Below, piece after piece: positions 34,305-43,258 of a stretch of DNA of 64,000 nt. Within the stretch, counting starts at the first letter, position 1, and each line of letters opens with the position of its first letter. Source of the DNA: Sphingobacterium sp. ML3W (GTDB lineage Bacteria; Bacteroidota; Bacteroidia; Sphingobacteriales; Sphingobacteriaceae). Where the stretch lies: NCBI RefSeq assembly GCF_029542085.1, contig NZ_CP107036.1:1674001-1738000 (forward strand), given 5' to 3'. The translations under genes and the position numbers were made by a program. The notes beneath the pieces were generated by a model. That model ran no database searches. It was not told where the DNA came from and saw only the letters and a program-made list of their open reading frames with translations.

Positions 34305-34850
34305 ATGGCAACAATCTACGTAATTGCTGGGCCACCAAACATTGGAAAAAGCACTTGTGGTCCATATTTTATACCCGAAGGTGTTAAAATACTTGATGCT
34401 GATCTCACTGTACAGCGTTATCGCGAGCTCGGAATAATGAATGGATACAAACGGTTCGAAAAAATGTTGCAGGATAAGCTTCTAGCTAATCAGGATTTTG
34501 CGATAGAAATCAATTTAGGATTGAAAAGACATTTCGACCTGTTGAGACAAATAAAAGCTTTCCACCCTGATAATAGAATCGAAATATTATTTTTCTATAC
34601 AGACAATCTCGACATTTGTCTGGCTCGGGCACAAAATCGGAAGAGTAGCCAAATACCTCGCAGTTTAGAAAATATTGAGGATTTATACATTCGGGCACTC
34701 CCACTCCTGAAACGCAATTTGGATATTTTCGATACATTAAAAGGAGTAGATGTGCGGGAAAACCACATAGAGCCCGAAATTATTTTTCAATATCAATATG
34801 CTTCAGCAGATATTGAAGTATCCGAAAAACTCCCACAATGGGCCCGATAA
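34305..34850 (+). CDS. Zeta-toxin-like P-loop kinase
   Basis: A 181-residue P-loop kinase. The Walker A is GPPNIGKST (residues 9-17), followed by KILDADLTVQRY, with the Asp pair used as general base in zeta toxins, a NLGL core strand and RAQNRKSSQIPRSLENIEDL in the position of the zeta lid arginines. Zeta toxins phosphorylate UDP-N-acetylglucosamine and block wall synthesis, and this protein has the same length class as the compact Bacteroidota zeta-family members. It follows a 70-residue gene by 2 bp, which supports a toxin-antitoxin pair. It might be a plain small-molecule kinase. Confidence 0.75.
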   Translation: MATIYVIAGPPNIGKSTCGPYFIPEGVKILDADLTVQRYRELGIMNGYKRFEKMLQDKLLANQDFAIEINLGLKRHFDLLRQIKAFHPDNRIEILFFYTDNLDICLARAQNRKSSQIPRSLENIEDLYIRALPLLKRNLDIFDTLKGVDVRENHIEPEIIFQYQYASADIEVSEKLPQWAR

Positions 34851-34922
34851 TAAAATTGAAAATTTATTTGTGTTGTAGCTGAATTTTATTTTACCTTTGC
34901 AATCATCAGATGATATGACTAT

Positions 34923-35582
34923 ATGAAAAATGAACACATCGTACGAAGATCCTTGGCTGAAGAAGTCGCTGCCGCAATTGAAGAAAAAATCAAATTGGGT
35001 AATTTTCCGGTGGATTCAAAACTCCCTACTGAACCCGAGTTGATGAAACAATTTGCTGTTGGAAGATCTACAATTCGGGAAGCAATAAAGTATTTAAGTC
35101 AATCTGGTTATCTAAATGTACAACAAGGTTTGGGAACATTTATCAAAAGTGTGACCGGACACCATGCACTTGATGCAAAAATTGAAAAAGGTAATTTTAA
35201 CGATATTTTCGAGGTTAGACACGTTCTAGAATTGAAAATCATTGAAAAAGCCGCAATAAATCGTAGCGCAAAAGGATTGAAAGATATGGCTCTTGCGCTT
35301 AAAAATAGAGCAAAATATGCCATTAGCGGAGATCTTATCGCTTGTGTAGAAGCAGATATCGCTTTTCATAGCGCAATCGCCGAATCTTGTGGAAATAATA
35401 TTCTAACAGCGTTATACAATACCTTATCGGTTCACGTGAATAAATTTTTTATGGAAATCTATAAGGATACAACACCCTTCATCGCCTCACAAAAGCAACA
35501 TGAGGACCTGATGGAAGCCATTAAAGATAAAAACATTCAGCAAGCTGTTGCCGTCGCAAATCAAATTATCCAACATAAATAA
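34923..35582 (+). CDS. GntR/FadR-family transcriptional regulator
   Basis: A 219-residue regulator with a winged helix at the N-terminus (RRSLAEEVAAAIEEKIKLGN, KLPTEPELMKQFAVGRSTIR, EAIKYLSQSGYLNVQQGLGT) and a C-terminal FCD domain (about residues 85-215) with FEVRHVLELKIIEKAAINRS and the His-containing DIAFHSAIAESCGN metal/effector pocket. It lies 77 bp before an MFS exporter on the same strand. A GATGA-type half site (ATCATCAGATGATATGAC) around 34902-34919 just before its ATG suggests it also regulates itself. Confidence 0.88.
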   Translation: MKNEHIVRRSLAEEVAAAIEEKIKLGNFPVDSKLPTEPELMKQFAVGRSTIREAIKYLSQSGYLNVQQGLGTFIKSVTGHHALDAKIEKGNFNDIFEVRHVLELKIIEKAAINRSAKGLKDMALALKNRAKYAISGDLIACVEADIAFHSAIAESCGNNILTALYNTLSVHVNKFFMEIYKDTTPFIASQKQHEDLMEAIKDKNIQQAVAVANQIIQHK

Positions 35583-35645
35583 TTTTTAAAAGCTTTTGTA
35601 GTTAAAAATCACGAAAACCAAACAATAATAAATAACGTCACAAAA

Positions 35646-35662
35646 CATCAGATGACCTGATG
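35646..35662. promoter_or_regulatory. Palindromic operator at the start of the MFS exporter gene
   Basis: CATCAGATGACCTGATG is a 17-bp inverted repeat with arms CATCAG and CTGATG and a 5-bp spacer. It overlaps the first possible ATG of the exporter (35660-35662), so the later ATG at 35672 is the more likely start. A partial copy (ATCAGATGAT) precedes the GntR gene. Probable GntR binding site. Confidence 0.5.
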
Positions 35663-35671
35663 TATTCATTT

Positions 35672-36892
35672 ATGAAAACAGAATCTTTAAAAGCAGATGG
35701 TTCTTGGAATAGTTCCCAGACGGTCTACCCTATTTTATTTGCAATTAGTATTTCTCATCTATTGAATGATCTTATTCAATCAGTTATTCCAGCTGTTTAT
35801 CCGCTGTTAAAATCTAATTATGCTCTTAGCTTTACGCAAATTGGCATTATCACCCTAGTATTTCAACTGACAGCTTCCATTCTGCAACCTTTTGTTGGAC
35901 TTTACACAGATAAGAATCCCACGCCAAGATCCTTGGCTATCGGAATGTTGTTTTCCCTCGCCGGTTTGCTTTGTATTGCCTTTGCTTCCAGTTTTATCTA
36001 TATCTTGCTTTCAGTGAGCCTCATTGGCATGGGATCTTCTATTTTTCACCCTGAGGCCTCCCGTGTTGCGCACTTAGCTTCTGGTGGCAAAAAAGGATTG
36101 GCGCAATCAATTTTTCAGGTTGGCGGAAATGCTGGTGGTGCAATAGGTCCTCTCCTAGCGGCACTGATTGTTATCCCATTTGGCCAACAATACATCGGCG
36201 TTTTTGGTGTATTGGCAATTCTAGCCATTTTAATTCTTACCTATGTCGGAAATTGGTACCAATTGCATCTTAAACCAAAAGCTACCGTCAGCACACCTAG
36301 TGCGACACAGGTAAAATCGAGTTTTTCCAGATCCAAAATCATCTTTGCTCTAGTTATCCTGTTGATTCTTATATTTTCAAAGTATTTCTATATGGCATCT
36401 ATGACCAGCTATTTTACATTTTATCTTATCGATAAGTTTGGCATTACTGTACAAGAATCACAAATTTATCTTTTTGTTTTTCTTGCATCCGTAGCGGTTG
36501 GAACAATACTCGGTGGCCCATTAGGCGATCGCTACGGCCGTAAACTCATTATTTGGGTTTCAATACTTGGTGCGGCGCCCTTTACATTACTTTTGCCACA
36601 TGTGGGGCTGACATTAACGATGATACTGTCTATTCTGATCGGACTGATTATATCTTCTGCTTTCTCTGCCATATTGGTTTACGCTACAGAATTGATTCCG
36701 GGAAAAGTGGGCATGATCGCTGGACTCTTCTTTGGACTTGCCTTTGGTATGGGTGGAATTGGTTCTGCCATTTTGGGATGGCTCGCGGATAAAACTTCCA
36801 TTGAACACGTCTTTAACATCTGTGCCTATCTTCCATTGATCGGTATTGCGACGGGCTTATTACCCAATATTGAACGTCAGAAAAAGGCCTGA
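35672..36892 (+). CDS. fsr: Fosmidomycin-resistance-type MFS exporter (Fsr)
   Basis: A 12-helix MFS exporter (about 406 residues from the ATG at 35672; an ATG at 35660 is inside the operator). Signature pieces are SIFHPEASRVAHLASGGKKG (Fsr-type loop with conserved His/Glu), SIFQVGGNAGGAIGPLLAAL, and GGPLGDRYGRKLIIWVSI in the second half. The family exports fosmidomycin and other compounds in E. coli. Here it follows a GntR regulator, which may repress it until a substrate binds. A hairpin terminator follows and is shared with susD coming from the other side. Confidence 0.88.
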   Translation: MKTESLKADGSWNSSQTVYPILFAISISHLLNDLIQSVIPAVYPLLKSNYALSFTQIGIITLVFQLTASILQPFVGLYTDKNPTPRSLAIGMLFSLAGLLCIAFASSFIYILLSVSLIGMGSSIFHPEASRVAHLASGGKKGLAQSIFQVGGNAGGAIGPLLAALIVIPFGQQYIGVFGVLAILAILILTYVGNWYQLHLKPKATVSTPSATQVKSSFSRSKIIFALVILLILIFSKYFYMASMTSYFTFYLIDKFGITVQESQIYLFVFLASVAVGTILGGPLGDRYGRKLIIWVSILGAAPFTLLLPHVGLTLTMILSILIGLIISSAFSAILVYATELIPGKVGMIAGLFFGLAFGMGGIGSAILGWLADKTSIEHVFNICAYLPLIGIATGLLPNIERQKKA

Positions 36893-36898
36893 TAAAAA

Positions 36899-36930
36899 AA
36901 CATCTCTCCGATAATTACCGGAGAGATGTT
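36899..36930. terminator. Bidirectional terminator between fsr and susD
   Basis: AACATCTCTCCG (36899-36910) pairs with CGGAGAGATGTT (36919-36930) around an 8-base loop, with A and T runs at the sides, between convergent genes. Confidence 0.8.
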
Positions 36931-36941
36931 TCTAAAGATAT

Positions 36942-38819
36942 CTAATATCCCGGATTCTGAATAAGCTGGGTATTTCTATTTATTTCATCGCGATGTAAAG
37001 AAGTAAAATACATCTTATCATCCCAGTTTCTATTTTCGATTCCAGGATCAATATTACTTACAAAATATTTGTAATTATAATTGCTCGGATCATATTTATA
37101 CAATGTCACTGTCTTATTGTCTTTTAGCGTTCCTGTGATATTGATGACGTTGGCTTTACGTCCTATCGTTTCTGCAGCGATCATCCAGCGTCTTGCATCA
37201 AAAAAGCGATGCTCTTCATAAGCCAATTCTATTCGGCGCTCATTCCGGTAGCGGTTTTTGAGTGCTGCTCCTGTCTCTTCAACTCCAACTGCAGGCATTC
37301 CTGCTCTGAATCGAATTCTATTTAGCCAAGTTCTTGCTTCCGCCTCTTCGCCTAATTCGATACAGGCCTCCACATAGTTTAATACAGCTTCGGTATAACG
37401 CAACATCGGCCAAGGAATACGTTGTCTTGTATTTTGATCTTCCTGAGCAGGATCAGGATCAACAAACTTCCGCATATAATAACCCGTTCTTGAGCCATTC
37501 CAGTCTTCAACAGGACTTTTTCTAGTGTCTAAACCAAAATGCGTGACTTTACTACCTTGCGCATTAACAATTTCATATTGACCAGTTTGGATCTGATTGC
37601 TGGGATCCCTTTTTGTCACATCGGCCGTCCTTGGTTTCCAGTCGGAACCATCGTATAGAATTGTTGCCTTCAATCTCGGATCACGGTTTTGATAGGGAGC
37701 CGCAGCCATGGCAGCATTTGACCAATCAAATTTTTGCCCCTTATCCGTCTCATAATCATCAACAAGCAATTGTATAGGTGTATTTCCCGCCCAGTTGTGA
37801 TAACCATTTGGTCCATTATCACGTCCAACCCATCCACCGCGTTCGTCTTTTTCATTAATGAAAAAACGGCCTAAAATGATGTCTTTGGCTCCTGCAGCAT
37901 CTGCCATTTTACTTCCACCCCCTAGCGACAAGGCCATATAGTTTGCAGTTCCCTCTGTTGCCGATACTGGCTTGGTCATATCCAGTTTATAGGCAAAGCT
38001 GGCCCGATCCAAGACAGCTTTTGCCGCTTCCTTGGCTTTTGTCCAGCGCTCTGTCTGGCTACCGCTGGTATACATCAAATATTCCGGTTTTGTATAAGCT
38101 TTCAAGAGGGCGGATTTAGCACCGGCTTTATTAGCATCATGAAGATCACTCGCAGCATATAACAACACTCGGGATTTTAGCGCCAAAGCCGCTGTTTCAC
38201 TTGCCCTCCCTTTGGCTGGCGTTATATCCTTTAAAAGTAGCGCCGCACTATCTAGATCTTTGACGATCGCGTCGACACATTCAGCATAGCTATTTCTGGG
38301 CTTCATAAAATCCTTATCATTTAAGGTATAGATCTTATTATCTACGGGTACACCGCCATAGAAACGTAAGAGTTGCTGATAATAATATCCACGCAAGAAA
38401 TACGCCTCTCCTAATATTTTATTTGCTTTTACTTGATCAAATTTTGCCTGTCTCAAATTTGAAATAGCAATATTGCTTGCCCGAATACGTACATACATAC
38501 GTCCATATTCGTAGGTATCCATGATATAACCTTGATCAGCTGGATTAGACCGTGATTCAGTTACTGTATTAATCCCTCGATTTGGGTGAGTGAATAGTGC
38601 TTCATCTGTCATAGAAGCCATCTCTTGTTCGTAGAAACCGCCCACACCAAAACCATTGTATATTTCAACCACAAAAGCATCTGACAGCCCTGGATCAGAC
38701 CACACCAGTTCGTTAGGAACTTCACTAAGTGGCTTTGTATTCACGAAATCGTCGTTACAGGACTGAAGTCCAGACGATAATACAAGTATAGATAGTGATA
38801 TATTTACTATTTTTTTCAT
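36942..38819 (-). CDS. susD: SusD/RagB-family outer-membrane lipoprotein
   Basis: A surface lipoprotein that captures glycans or peptides for a TonB-dependent partner. With the ATG at 38817-38819 it starts KKIVNISLSILVLSSGLQSC, a lipoprotein signal with Cys at residue 21 or so. SusD features are the TPR-like helices (RGYYYQQLLRFYGGVPVDNK), the MLRYTEAVLNYVEACIELGE stretch, and the C-terminal RNERRIELAYEEHRFFDARR that packs against SusC. About 625 residues, longer than the archetype. It lies downstream of susC (gap 120 bp). No glycoside hydrolase or hybrid regulator is beside it, so the substrate is unknown. Confidence 0.9.
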   Translation of the reverse strand: MKKIVNISLSILVLSSGLQSCNDDFVNTKPLSEVPNELVWSDPGLSDAFVVEIYNGFGVGGFYEQEMASMTDEALFTHPNRGINTVTESRSNPADQGYIMDTYEYGRMYVRIRASNIAISNLRQAKFDQVKANKILGEAYFLRGYYYQQLLRFYGGVPVDNKIYTLNDKDFMKPRNSYAECVDAIVKDLDSAALLLKDITPAKGRASETAALALKSRVLLYAASDLHDANKAGAKSALLKAYTKPEYLMYTSGSQTERWTKAKEAAKAVLDRASFAYKLDMTKPVSATEGTANYMALSLGGGSKMADAAGAKDIILGRFFINEKDERGGWVGRDNGPNGYHNWAGNTPIQLLVDDYETDKGQKFDWSNAAMAAAPYQNRDPRLKATILYDGSDWKPRTADVTKRDPSNQIQTGQYEIVNAQGSKVTHFGLDTRKSPVEDWNGSRTGYYMRKFVDPDPAQEDQNTRQRIPWPMLRYTEAVLNYVEACIELGEEAEARTWLNRIRFRAGMPAVGVEETGAALKNRYRNERRIELAYEEHRFFDARRWMIAAETIGRKANVINITGTLKDNKTVTLYKYDPSNYNYKYFVSNIDPGIENRNWDDKMYFTSLHRDEINRNTQLIQNPGY

Positions 38820-38939
38820 TTTCTTATCTGATTTATTTTTCTGAGAATAAATTTCCAAAGGCTATTCGTTGTACCCAAAACCTATTGGTCCATAAGTACG
38901 GAAAGCAAGCCTTTCTTTATTTTCATAATTTTATACTAC

Positions 38940-41900
38940 TTAAAACGATAACAACACCCCTGCATTCAGTAATCTCGCCTGTGGATAATATTGTCCCAGT
39001 GCGTTTACAGCCTCTGGATCGTACATCTTTAGCTTACTCCAAGTGACTAAATTCATACCATTCGCATACACACGCAATGAACCAATACCAATTTTATCGC
39101 AGATTATCGATGGAAGATTGTAACCCAATTCTACATTTTTTAGGCGTAGGTAATCTGTGCTCCGCATCCAATATGTATTATTGTACGAGTAATATTGGTT
39201 ACTCCGATCCGTTAGTCGAGGGTATTCACTGCTCGGATTAGTTATGCTCCACCGTTTATCGTAGAATTCTTCCAGAAAATTACCGATGGAACCCGATTCA
39301 TCTGTACCAACACGAATTTCTCCGCCTGTTGCTCCTTGGAACAAAACAGACAAATCAAAATCCTTATAGCTCAAACTGAAATTAAATCCTCCCTGGAATG
39401 TTGGGTCACTGTTTTTGTCTCTTCTTACTTTATCATCCGGTGTGATTTTCCCGTCGCCATTATGGTCTTTGTATTTCATATCACCCGGACGTAAAGTTTT
39501 GGTAATGGCACTATAATCAAGTTTATTGGCAGCGATATCATCCATATCTCGAAATACTCCGTCATATACATAATAGATATCAGTTTTGATAGGCTTGCCT
39601 GTACTTTGTTGCCAAGCAGGAGCACCTGGGGCCTCATCCCAGAAAATAATTTTGTTCTTCGCATAGCCTCCATTCACTCCGACTGTATATCCAAGTTCGC
39701 CGACTTTGCCCTTATAACCGAGATTAAATTCCCAGCCTTTATTATCCACCTTACCAATATTTTCAGCAGGTAGAGTCATACCGGTACTTTGCGGAACAGA
39801 TGCATTTTTTCGCCATAGAATGGAATTCCGGCGATTTTTGAAGATATCAAATTCAAAATTTAACTTACCCTGCAAAAATTGGAAATCAAAGCCCAAATTA
39901 TAATTATTGGCAACCTCCCAGGTAACCATTTCATTTGGTACACGGCTCTCAAACAATGTTTTGGCTAGCTTGTCATCCACAACATAGGTTCCAAATGAAT
40001 AGGTAGAAAAGTATTGATATTCTTGCAGTTTATCTTCCCAATAAATATTGTCATTACCCATTTGCCCATAAGAGGCACGAATTTTAAAATAGTTGATGAC
40101 TGGGATATTTTCCTTCCAGAAATTCTCTTCCGATACTACCCAACCAGCCATTGCACCAGGGAAAAATCCAAAACGTTCACTTTCAGGGAACATATAGGAG
40201 CCATCATAGCGCCAGAGAAACTCCGCAATATATTTACTTTTATAGTTGTAACCAAAACGGCCAAAATAATTTAACCGCGCTCTTTTCCAAGCTGTTCCGT
40301 CGTTATTTTTCTCTTGTTCTCCACCTGCAAATAGGTAATCTATACTATTTGAGAGGAAGTAACGCCTATAGGCACTAAACTTGTCGTTATCCGTCGTCTC
40401 TCTGTTCACCCCAGCAATAGCGTTTACTTGATGGTCTCCAAATTTTCGGTCAAAACTTAAAATCCCCCCTAATAGAATATTGAGCTGATCTTCATTACTT
40501 TGATTTAGGTTTGGATCCGCTGGGCCACGTCGGCCAGCTTGCAATAAAGGTGTCTTACCATCCGCCTCGTAAGCACCCGGCCAGGAATACAATGTCCAAG
40601 GAGTACCCCAGGTCTTCTGGTTTTTTACGTACTTATCAACAGAAGCATTTAATGTTAGTTTAAGCCCTTCTACCCATGGATTTGTGATATCCACTTGTCC
40701 ATTTGTTTGGAAGTAATATCGCTTATCCCGATCATATCCGGTGGCATTCGTTGTAATAACGACAGGATTTTCGCCATTCTCAATATCAGGACCCGGTTTT
40801 CCATTTGGCCATATCGCTGGTTGCGTAGGGTTTCCGCGCATCAACATGCGAAAAATAGTTCCTGCACTTTTTGTCGGAAAGTTACGGTTTTCCTGTCTCC
40901 CCAAGACACCAAACTGCGTTTTGATGTATTGACTTATGTTTGCGTCAAGGTTAACACGTAAATCATACTGTTTGTAACCGGTTGCAGAATTTTTGTAATA
41001 AGCATCTTGATTTTGGTAACCCAATGACAATAGATATTTAACATCTTCTGTTCCTCCATTAATCTGGAGATTATGACGTTGTTGAGGAGACCAATCTTTC
41101 AATGTAGATTTATACCAGTCTGTATTCGGGTGGCCCCAAGGATCTGAACCATCTTTAAATTTCTGAATATCGTCAGGTTTAAAAGGTGCCCCCAGCACTG
41201 TTCCATCCTTTTTGGTATAAGATCCTGTACCATTTATAGCGGTTAATGCTGCTGACCATTCATCCACAGGTAAGTTATAGATTTCAAGCTCATTACGAAT
41301 TTCCGCAAACTGTGTAGCGTCTGTCAATTTGGGAATTACCGTTGGTTGAGAATACCCTTGATTGAAGGTATAAGAAAACTGTGGCTTACCGGTTTTCCCC
41401 CGACGTGTTGTCACGAGGATAACGCCATTCGCTGCCCTTGCACCATAAATTGCTGCTGAAGCATCTTTTAGAACAGAAATGTTTTCAATATCGCGGGGGT
41501 TAAGTCGCTCGATTCCCCCTTCACGCGCCGGCACACCGTCAATAACCACTAATGGGCTACTATTCCCTAAGGTATTTGTACCACGGATCTTGATCGTAGA
41601 TCCATCATTTCCGGGCTCCGCACTACCATTTGTAGCAATAACCCCAGGAATTCTTCCCGTCATTGCATTGGAAATGTTCAATGCCGGTGATTGGGCAAGA
41701 TCACTCCCTTTAACTGTAGCAACGGCACCGGTTACTGTTTCCTTCCGCTGTTTACCGTAACCAACGACAATGACTTCATCCAAGCTGGATTGAGAATTTA
41801 GCAGTGTTACATCTATGGCACGTCGTCCATTGATCACTTCATCCATAGTCTGTTTACCAACCATGCGAAAGTTGACCGTACTATTGGGCGGAACTTTGTC

Positions 41901-42155
41901 CAATTTGTAGCGGCCCTCATTGTCCGTTTTTGTCACCAAATTAGTTCCATTAACCGAAACGGTTACTCCAGAAATTGGCATTCCTGTTTCATCTCGCACG
42001 ATACCAGTGACACTTAATTCTTGTTGAAAGAGATTTCCGTAAGACACAAGGCTTACAGCATCTACAGTTTGGGGGCTCAGTGCGACGATAGAACACAGTG
42101 ATCCAGTCCAAAACGCTCTCTTCCATTGATTTGAGAAATAATGGCAATTAATCAT
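38940..42155 (-). CDS. susC: SusC/RagA-family TonB-linked outer-membrane transporter
   Basis: A 1071-residue TonB-dependent transporter. It starts with a signal region, then a carboxypeptidase-like regulatory domain (about residues 48-125: TGIVRDETGMPISGVTVSVN), the TonB-box region with DEVIVVGYGKQRKE, a plug with SAAIYGARAANGVILVTTRR, and a C-terminal beta barrel ending LLNAGVLLSF with the terminal Phe used for outer-membrane assembly. It imports the ligand taken by the SusD next to it, powered by TonB. The gene is alone with susD; a TAnnTTTG-like element lies about 120 bp upstream of the ATG. Confidence 0.92.
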   Translation of the reverse strand: MINCHYFSNQWKRAFWTGSLCSIVALSPQTVDAVSLVSYGNLFQQELSVTGIVRDETGMPISGVTVSVNGTNLVTKTDNEGRYKLDKVPPNSTVNFRMVGKQTMDEVINGRRAIDVTLLNSQSSLDEVIVVGYGKQRKETVTGAVATVKGSDLAQSPALNISNAMTGRIPGVIATNGSAEPGNDGSTIKIRGTNTLGNSSPLVVIDGVPAREGGIERLNPRDIENISVLKDASAAIYGARAANGVILVTTRRGKTGKPQFSYTFNQGYSQPTVIPKLTDATQFAEIRNELEIYNLPVDEWSAALTAINGTGSYTKKDGTVLGAPFKPDDIQKFKDGSDPWGHPNTDWYKSTLKDWSPQQRHNLQINGGTEDVKYLLSLGYQNQDAYYKNSATGYKQYDLRVNLDANISQYIKTQFGVLGRQENRNFPTKSAGTIFRMLMRGNPTQPAIWPNGKPGPDIENGENPVVITTNATGYDRDKRYYFQTNGQVDITNPWVEGLKLTLNASVDKYVKNQKTWGTPWTLYSWPGAYEADGKTPLLQAGRRGPADPNLNQSNEDQLNILLGGILSFDRKFGDHQVNAIAGVNRETTDNDKFSAYRRYFLSNSIDYLFAGGEQEKNNDGTAWKRARLNYFGRFGYNYKSKYIAEFLWRYDGSYMFPESERFGFFPGAMAGWVVSEENFWKENIPVINYFKIRASYGQMGNDNIYWEDKLQEYQYFSTYSFGTYVVDDKLAKTLFESRVPNEMVTWEVANNYNLGFDFQFLQGKLNFEFDIFKNRRNSILWRKNASVPQSTGMTLPAENIGKVDNKGWEFNLGYKGKVGELGYTVGVNGGYAKNKIIFWDEAPGAPAWQQSTGKPIKTDIYYVYDGVFRDMDDIAANKLDYSAITKTLRPGDMKYKDHNGDGKITPDDKVRRDKNSDPTFQGGFNFSLSYKDFDLSVLFQGATGGEIRVGTDESGSIGNFLEEFYDKRWSITNPSSEYPRLTDRSNQYYSYNNTYWMRSTDYLRLKNVELGYNLPSIICDKIGIGSLRVYANGMNLVTWSKLKMYDPEAVNALGQYYPQARLLNAGVLLSF

Positions 42156-42679
42156 AAAAACTGTTTAATGGTTTAAATTGTATGTTTATTAGTTATTTAT
42201 TTGCTTCCACAAGATGCTCGGTTTAGGATCTTATCAAAGACGGTTTATAATTGAATTTCGAATAGATGAAAATACAAAAATAAATAAACAATGCAAGTGT
42301 TATTTTAACACTATTTAAATATACACAAACAAACATCTCATTTACAAGTTATTAAAAGAAAATATATGGATTACCACAGCTTGATAATACCGGGTAAAAT
42401 CGATCTGGTTGAAGCTGTACAATAACCAATTTATAGTTATATATCCCCCTAATTGGTAGTTTAAAAAAAATATCGTCCAAATACATAGACGCTCGATCTT
42501 TTACTTAAAAATAGAACAGTTATATTTTGAAAAAATCACATGACAAGTTTTAATTATAATCGCTATAGAATTATATGGAAATACGTATTTTTACAAGAAA
42601 CATTGTTATTGGTTAATTGCGGATAGCAATAGAAATAATAATGTAGAAATATATCTTTCGAAAAAAATCTACCTCAATC
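42156..42679. other. Intergenic upstream of susC and a GNAT gene
   Basis: About 520 bp of AT-rich DNA between divergent genes. On the minus strand TATTTTTG (42275-42282) matches the Bacteroidota -7 consensus TAnnTTTG about 120 bp before susC; a good -33 was not seen. No RNA gene recognised. Confidence 0.4.
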
Positions 42680-43219
42680 ATGAAGATACACATTAGACAG
42701 GAAATCCCAAGTGATTATCAAGCCGTTTTTGAACTCGTTCAGAAAGCATTTGAGCAGGAAGAATATAGTGATCATCAGGAACAGTTTCTGGTTGAAAAAC
42801 TCCGTCAATCGACTGGATTCATACCCAAACTTGCACTAGTTGCAGAGATCGATGGTAAACCAGTTGGCTATATTTTAGTGACAAGGATTAAAATTGTTAA
42901 TGAAGAAAATCAAGAGAACTATCCTTCCCTTGCTTTAGCCCCAATTGCAGTATTACCTGAATTTCAGGGAAAAGGCATCGGAGGTAAACTAATTGTAGAA
43001 GTCCATCAAATCGCAAAGCAACTTGATTTCGGATCTATTATCCTACTAGGGCATGCAGATTATTACCCAAGATTTGGCTATGAACAAACGGTCAAATATG
43101 GTATTAAAATGCCATTTGAGGTTCCAGATGAAAATTGCATGATTATCGAACTCCACCAGGGTGCATTAGTTGGAGTTAAAGGAATGGTTGTCTATCCAAA
43201 AGAGTTTGGAATAACATAA
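42680..43219 (+). CDS. GNAT-family N-acetyltransferase (YhbS-like)
   Basis: A 179-residue GNAT protein. It starts HIRQEIPSDYQAVFELVQKA and has the acetyl-CoA loop VLPEFQGKGIGGKLIVEVHQ (about residues 94-113), preceded by LALAPIAVLPEF, a strand order typical of the YhbS subfamily. The C-terminal half has LGHADYYPRFGYEQTVKYGI, as in that family. Substrate unknown. A strong terminator is placed right after the stop. Confidence 0.85.
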   Translation: MKIHIRQEIPSDYQAVFELVQKAFEQEEYSDHQEQFLVEKLRQSTGFIPKLALVAEIDGKPVGYILVTRIKIVNEENQENYPSLALAPIAVLPEFQGKGIGGKLIVEVHQIAKQLDFGSIILLGHADYYPRFGYEQTVKYGIKMPFEVPDENCMIIELHQGALVGVKGMVVYPKEFGIT

Positions 43220-43220
43220 A

Positions 43221-43257
43221 AAGGATTGGCTGTAGATGACAGCCAATCCTTTTTTTA
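43221..43257. terminator. Bidirectional terminator
   Basis: AAGGATTGGCTGT (43221-43233) and ACAGCCAATCCTT (43239-43251) pair around a 5-base loop and run into TTTTT. It closes the acetyltransferase and the opposite-strand deacetylase. Confidence 0.85.
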
Positions 43258-43258
43258 T

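Noticed and set aside
38940..42155. Several opposite-strand open frames inside susC
   Set aside because: They are shadows of a strong, full-length outer-membrane transporter frame with no independent features.
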